Of a stretch of DNA of 8,725 bases, positions 6,785 through 8,725 are shown one piece after another. The notes beneath the pieces are model-generated. The model had not been told where the DNA came from, searched no databases, and saw only the letters and a list, made by a program, of their open reading frames with translations. How positions within the stretch are numbered: the first letter of the stretch is position 1; every line of letters begins with the position of its first letter. Location: assembly GCA_014804285.1 (NCBI GenBank), contig JAAVAA010000011.1, positions 1-8,725 of the forward strand. The letters are read 5' to 3'. Source of the DNA: Lachnospiraceae bacterium (GTDB lineage: Bacteria > Bacillota > Clostridia > Lachnospirales > Lachnospiraceae). Both the position numbers and the translations under genes were made by a program.

Positions 6785-6821
6785 AAATTGACAAAGACAT
6801 ATATAATGAATTTGTCAATTT
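6785..6821. terminator. Inverted repeat between convergent genes, possible bidirectional terminator
   Basis: An 11-base arm, AAATTGACAAA (6785-6795), is repeated as its exact complement, TTTGTCAATTT (6811-6821), around a 15-base AT-rich loop. It starts 8 bases after the stop of the DUF3592-like gene and overlaps the stop of the convergent AlkZ-related gene (6820-6822). The position suits a terminator for both strands, but the stem is mostly A-T and no clear U-tract follows, so its strength is doubtful. Confidence 0.45.
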
Positions 6822-7587
6822 ACTCCTCAGGTTCTTTTCCAAGCAAATGAATGATACTTTGATCATCCGCGTCCGGGTATAGTTCCTTAACACGGCTTAT
6901 CTGTCGTTCCCAGGATTTCTTCGGACTTTCGGAATATGCTGCCGTTACGGTATCATAACCCCAAATGCTCTCCGGCGGAAGCAAGATGGATACCGCCATC
7001 CCATATTCCTCACCACGCTTATTCTCCCTGCGTCTGAAATCAGAAATCACAAGGTATGTCTCCATCTGCAGCTGCGTGATGATTCCCTGATAATTTTTCT
7101 CTCCGCCCTTGCCAAAACCGGCCTGCTTTTTCAGGTCAGTTGAAAGAATCTGTATTTCCTTAAAAAGGCTGTCGCCGTCTTCATCTTCGCCAATAAAGAA
7201 ATCCATGATCTTTTTCTCACGCCGGCTTGCCCTGCCGTCCTCCCAACGGGCATCAAAGTCATAACCGCTCCGTCTGCTGTTTGCGAAGTACGGCAGCCAC
7301 TCTAGGCTGATGAATCCGGCCTTCCTGCCAAAAAACTTTCCGTATGAAACCTCATGGCTTGCTGCGATGATCTCTCGCCATTCCCACGGATCCTGCTCAC
7401 GGTCTCCCGTCCACCAGAAATTTGGGGACACATGCTCCTCCGCCGAAAATCCCTTCACTTCATTGGCAAATAGCGGCAAAAATCCTACTTCCTTTATCCA
7501 CTTTACAAGTTCTTTCCATGTACGAATCCTGTAGGGATCGTTCCAATCCATCCCGCGCATGATCCATTCTCCGTTTTCACTCGCCAT
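6820..7587 (-). CDS. AlkZ-related protein (YcaQ-like DNA glycosylase relative), function unproven
   Basis: 255 residues, acidic and soluble, no signal or membrane helix. The opening MDWNDPYRIRTWKELVKWIK (13-32), EVGFLPLFANEVKGFSAEEH (33-52), PNFWWTGDREQDPWEWREII (55-74), KFFGRKAGFISLEWLPYFAN (84-103) and YDFDARWEDG (109-118) match proteins I know annotated as AlkZ-related in Clostridia. Later GFGKGGEKNYQGIITQLQME (157-176) and YLVISDFRRR (178-187) resemble the YcaQ/AlkZ winged-helix part, but the interstrand-crosslink glycosylase function of true AlkZ is not shown here. Family assignment is from recall. Starts at 7587 (RBS AGAGGA at 7597-7602, 9-base spacing), 7560 and 7551 are all possible; homologues as I recall them start near 7551. 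It is the last gene of a minus-strand run, 20 bases after the DUF6088 gene, so co-transcribed with it. Confidence 0.68.
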   Translation of the reverse strand: MASENGEWIMRGMDWNDPYRIRTWKELVKWIKEVGFLPLFANEVKGFSAEEHVSPNFWWTGDREQDPWEWREIIAASHEVSYGKFFGRKAGFISLEWLPYFANSRRSGYDFDARWEDGRASRREKKIMDFFIGEDEDGDSLFKEIQILSTDLKKQAGFGKGGEKNYQGIITQLQMETYLVISDFRRRENKRGEEYGMAVSILLPPESIWGYDTVTAAYSESPKKSWERQISRVKELYPDADDQSIIHLLGKEPEE

Positions 7588-7607
7588 ATAATAATTTCCT
7601 CTTGTCC

Positions 7608-8258
7608 CTATGCAAATACATTTGCCGCAAATTCATTTGCTGCAAACTCACTTCCCAACCTCATTTCATAAATAGATTTATATACTTTCAATGGAAAATA
7701 TCCGATATACCGGTCTACAGCGTCTCTTGTAATCTGAAATCTCCTAATATAATCTATAACCTGCTGCCTTGCATCCTGCTCATCATCACTGTATTCATCA
7801 ATATCTTTCAGCAGTTCAAATAATTGTAAGACAATATGATTCCCTTCATTCACCTCCACCGGTGCCCTACGAACTACATACACCCTGTTTCCGACATATA
7901 CTTCACGAACAATGGCCGCCATATTATTAGTGGTAATCTCTTCCTTCAGAGGTACCTGCATAGAGATTCCCATTTTATTTGCCAATGTACGTCCTGCATA
8001 GTCCCCCATAATGCGTCCCATTCTGGAAATATATTTATACCGGGCAACAATATCCGGTACAAGAGTTAATGTTCCTTTCAATCTGGACATTTTAGGAATA
8101 TAATATATACCCTGTTCATACCGGATCACTTCGCCCTCATCAGTCAGTTTCTTTATCTTTTGCCTGATATTTGCATCTGACATTCCATCTGTTTTTATGT
8201 CCTGCAAAAATATAGGTTCCCCTGGTTCATAATTTTCTTTTATAAATTCAGACAACAT
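7608..8258 (-). CDS. DUF6088-family protein, AbiEi-like antitoxin type (type IV toxin-antitoxin)
   Basis: 216 residues from the ATG at 8258. An N-terminal winged helix (~1-58) reads FIKENYEPGEPIFLQDIKTD, IRQKIKKLTDEGEVIRYEQG and IYYIPKMSRLKG, the typical AbiEi/DUF6088 domain that binds promoter DNA. A second domain includes GDYAGRTLANKMGISMQVPL (85-104), NNMAAIVREV and NRVYVVRRAPVEV. The C-terminal ~55 residues are helical and charged, ending in the repeat SEFAANEFAANVFA encoded by a 15-bp tandem repeat. In type IV systems this protein represses the operon and counteracts an AbiEii nucleotidyltransferase toxin encoded next door; no such toxin gene is in the window, and the AlkZ-related gene occupies that position. 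Start: GGAGAG (8264-8269) lies 5 bases before 8258; an ATG at 8273 in frame is less likely. Confidence 0.75.
   Translation of the reverse strand: MLSEFIKENYEPGEPIFLQDIKTDGMSDANIRQKIKKLTDEGEVIRYEQGIYYIPKMSRLKGTLTLVPDIVARYKYISRMGRIMGDYAGRTLANKMGISMQVPLKEEITTNNMAAIVREVYVGNRVYVVRRAPVEVNEGNHIVLQLFELLKDIDEYSDDEQDARQQVIDYIRRFQITRDAVDRYIGYFPLKVYKSIYEMRLGSEFAANEFAANVFA
7612..7656. repeat. Three 15-bp tandem units at the 3' end of the antitoxin-like gene
   Basis: Units begin at 7612, 7627 and 7642. The first two differ at few positions (GCAAATACATTTGCC, GCAAATTCATTTGCT); the third is more decayed (GCAAACTCACTTCCC). Each of the first two is itself an inverted repeat, GCAAAT-NN-ATTTGC. They encode the F-A-A-N-E/V residues at the C-terminus, and length changes in steps of 15 keep the frame. 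The RBS of the next gene lies only ~10-15 bases beyond. Confidence 0.75.
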
Positions 8259-8286
8259 AATTTCTCTCCACAATACAAATGATAAT

Positions 8287-8292
8287 ATTATA
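8287..8292 (-). promoter_or_regulatory. Possible -10 box upstream of the DUF6088 gene
   Basis: The 86-base gap (8259-8344) between the two minus-strand genes is AT-rich and contains a consensus TATAAT on the minus strand, ~29 bases before the start at 8258. No good -35 box is seen 16-18 bases upstream. A separate promoter is possible but read-through from the gene at 8345 is equally likely. Confidence 0.3.
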
Positions 8293-8344
8293 TATTAAAA
8301 ATGATTGTAGTTGCTTTGCTGGCTTGAATAAGGAAATAAAGGTT

Positions 8345-8725
8345 TTATAGTATTTTCCAGTATCCTTTCTTAGCAGAGCCTATCCTTATGATAAGCCCCT
8401 TTTCTTTCAATGATTTCACTTTCTGAGATACCGTTTTCCGGCTAACTTTCAATTTATCAGCCATCTCAAAATAGGTAGCTGTCTGATTCTCTTTCAAGAC
8501 TTCTAAAACTTTTTTTTCACTTTCCGTTAATAAGGTTTCAGTCACCTTTTCAGTCACCTTTTCAGTCACCTTTTCAGTCACTCTAGCACTTGGAAGTGCC
8601 TTGAACTTCACCATTATATCCTCACCGTGAACAATATATTCTGGTTCCTCAGCACCTAAATTTTTACAGACATCACAAATTTTCTGGATACCGCGCCCCC
8701 AGCTTTCAATATAACCTGCCCGATA
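8345..8725 (-). CDS. C-terminal end of an AlbA_2/HATPase_c_4-type ATP-binding regulator, runs off the right edge
   Basis: The minus-strand frame is open from the edge to a stop at 8345, 126 residues; an ATG at 8614 is internal, not the start. YRAGYIESWGRGIQKICDVC at the left matches the end of the HATPase_c_4 (RecG-C-like) ATPase domain that follows an AlbA_2 (Schlafen-type AAA_4) domain in many bacterial proteins. EYIVHGEDIMVKFKA is its last strand. Then comes a linker of VTEK units, and a winged helix ~66-126: LTESEKKVLEVLKENQTATY, FEMADKLKVSRKTVSQKVKS, LKEKGLIIRIGSAKKGYWKI. The full protein should be ~450-550 residues and cytoplasmic. Such proteins are annotated as transcriptional regulators or ATP-binding proteins, and the N-terminal domain relates to Schlafen nucleases. 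The window lacks the part needed for a finer call. Confidence 0.85.
   Translation of the reverse strand, partial: YRAGYIESWGRGIQKICDVCKNLGAEEPEYIVHGEDIMVKFKALPSARVTEKVTEKVTEKVTETLLTESEKKVLEVLKENQTATYFEMADKLKVSRKTVSQKVKSLKEKGLIIRIGSAKKGYWKIL
8539..8582. repeat. 12-bp tandem repeat (3.7 copies) encoding VTEK
   Basis: CAGTCACCTTTT is repeated without change at 8539, 8551 and 8563, then partially at 8575-8582. On the minus strand it encodes V-T-E-K units. It joins the ATPase end to the winged helix. The units are identical at DNA level, a sign of recent expansion, and any copy-number change is in frame. Confidence 0.85.

Noticed and set aside
6788..6807. TTGACA followed by TATAAT as a promoter between the convergent genes
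   Set aside because: The spacing is only 8 bases, far below the 16-18 needed; TTGACA is part of the inverted repeat.
7612..8582. The 15-bp and 12-bp repeats as a CRISPR array or attachment sites
   Set aside because: They are contiguous, in frame inside coding sequence, with no spacers and no cas or integrase gene nearby.
8345..8614. A separate 89-residue helix-turn-helix gene starting at 8614
   Set aside because: The frame continues upstream to the window edge with the conserved GYIESWGRGI motif, so this is the C-terminus of a larger protein.

Overview
The window looks like a piece of a Clostridia chromosome, most likely Lachnospiraceae. The evidence is moderate-to-low GC, AGGAGG-type ribosome sites, canonical sigma-A promoters, and several protein families common in gut Firmicutes (DUF4317, AlkZ-related, DUF6088, GH78-like). 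No rRNA, tRNA, IS element, integrase or CRISPR array is visible, and no stretch over 300 bases lacks a gene. Family assignments come from recognising motifs by eye, not from a database search.

Layout. (1) 1-941, minus: the N-terminal part of an alpha-L-rhamnosidase-like (GH78) enzyme that runs off the left edge. It is divergent from an AraC-type regulator with an N-terminal cupin (1176-2222, plus). The 234-base gap holds a clear promoter for each gene, a 19-bp perfect palindrome over the -10 box of the araC-type gene, and a recurring TTGATRTW motif. This looks like a sugar-responsive regulator/hydrolase pair. (2) 2284-4181, plus: a MarR-type regulator (2347-2766) and an MFS drug-transporter-like protein (2805-4181) in one operon behind a near-consensus extended -10 promoter. 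A palindrome sits at the predicted transcription start, so a self-repressed efflux module is likely. (3) 4165-5597, minus: a membrane-anchored alpha/beta hydrolase broken by one extra G exactly at its nucleophile elbow, followed by a short DUF4317 protein that runs 17 bases into the 3' end of the MFS gene. (4) 5789-6777, plus: a GNAT acetyltransferase and a small two-helix DUF3592-like membrane protein, each with its own promoter. (5) 6820-8725, minus: three genes in one direction. First transcribed is the C-terminal end of an AlbA_2/HATPase_c_4-type ATP-binding regulator with a VTEK-repeat linker and a winged helix. Next is a DUF6088 / AbiEi-like antitoxin-type protein ending in a 15-bp tandem repeat. 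Last is an AlkZ-related protein. An 11-bp inverted repeat separates this block from region 4.

The most interesting points are the G6 frameshift in the hydrolase, the antitoxin-like gene with an AlkZ-related gene where a nucleotidyltransferase toxin would be expected, the in-frame tandem repeats in two adjacent genes, and the palindromic operators. The closest thing to an undescribed system is the three-gene block at the right end, but calling it a system is inference.
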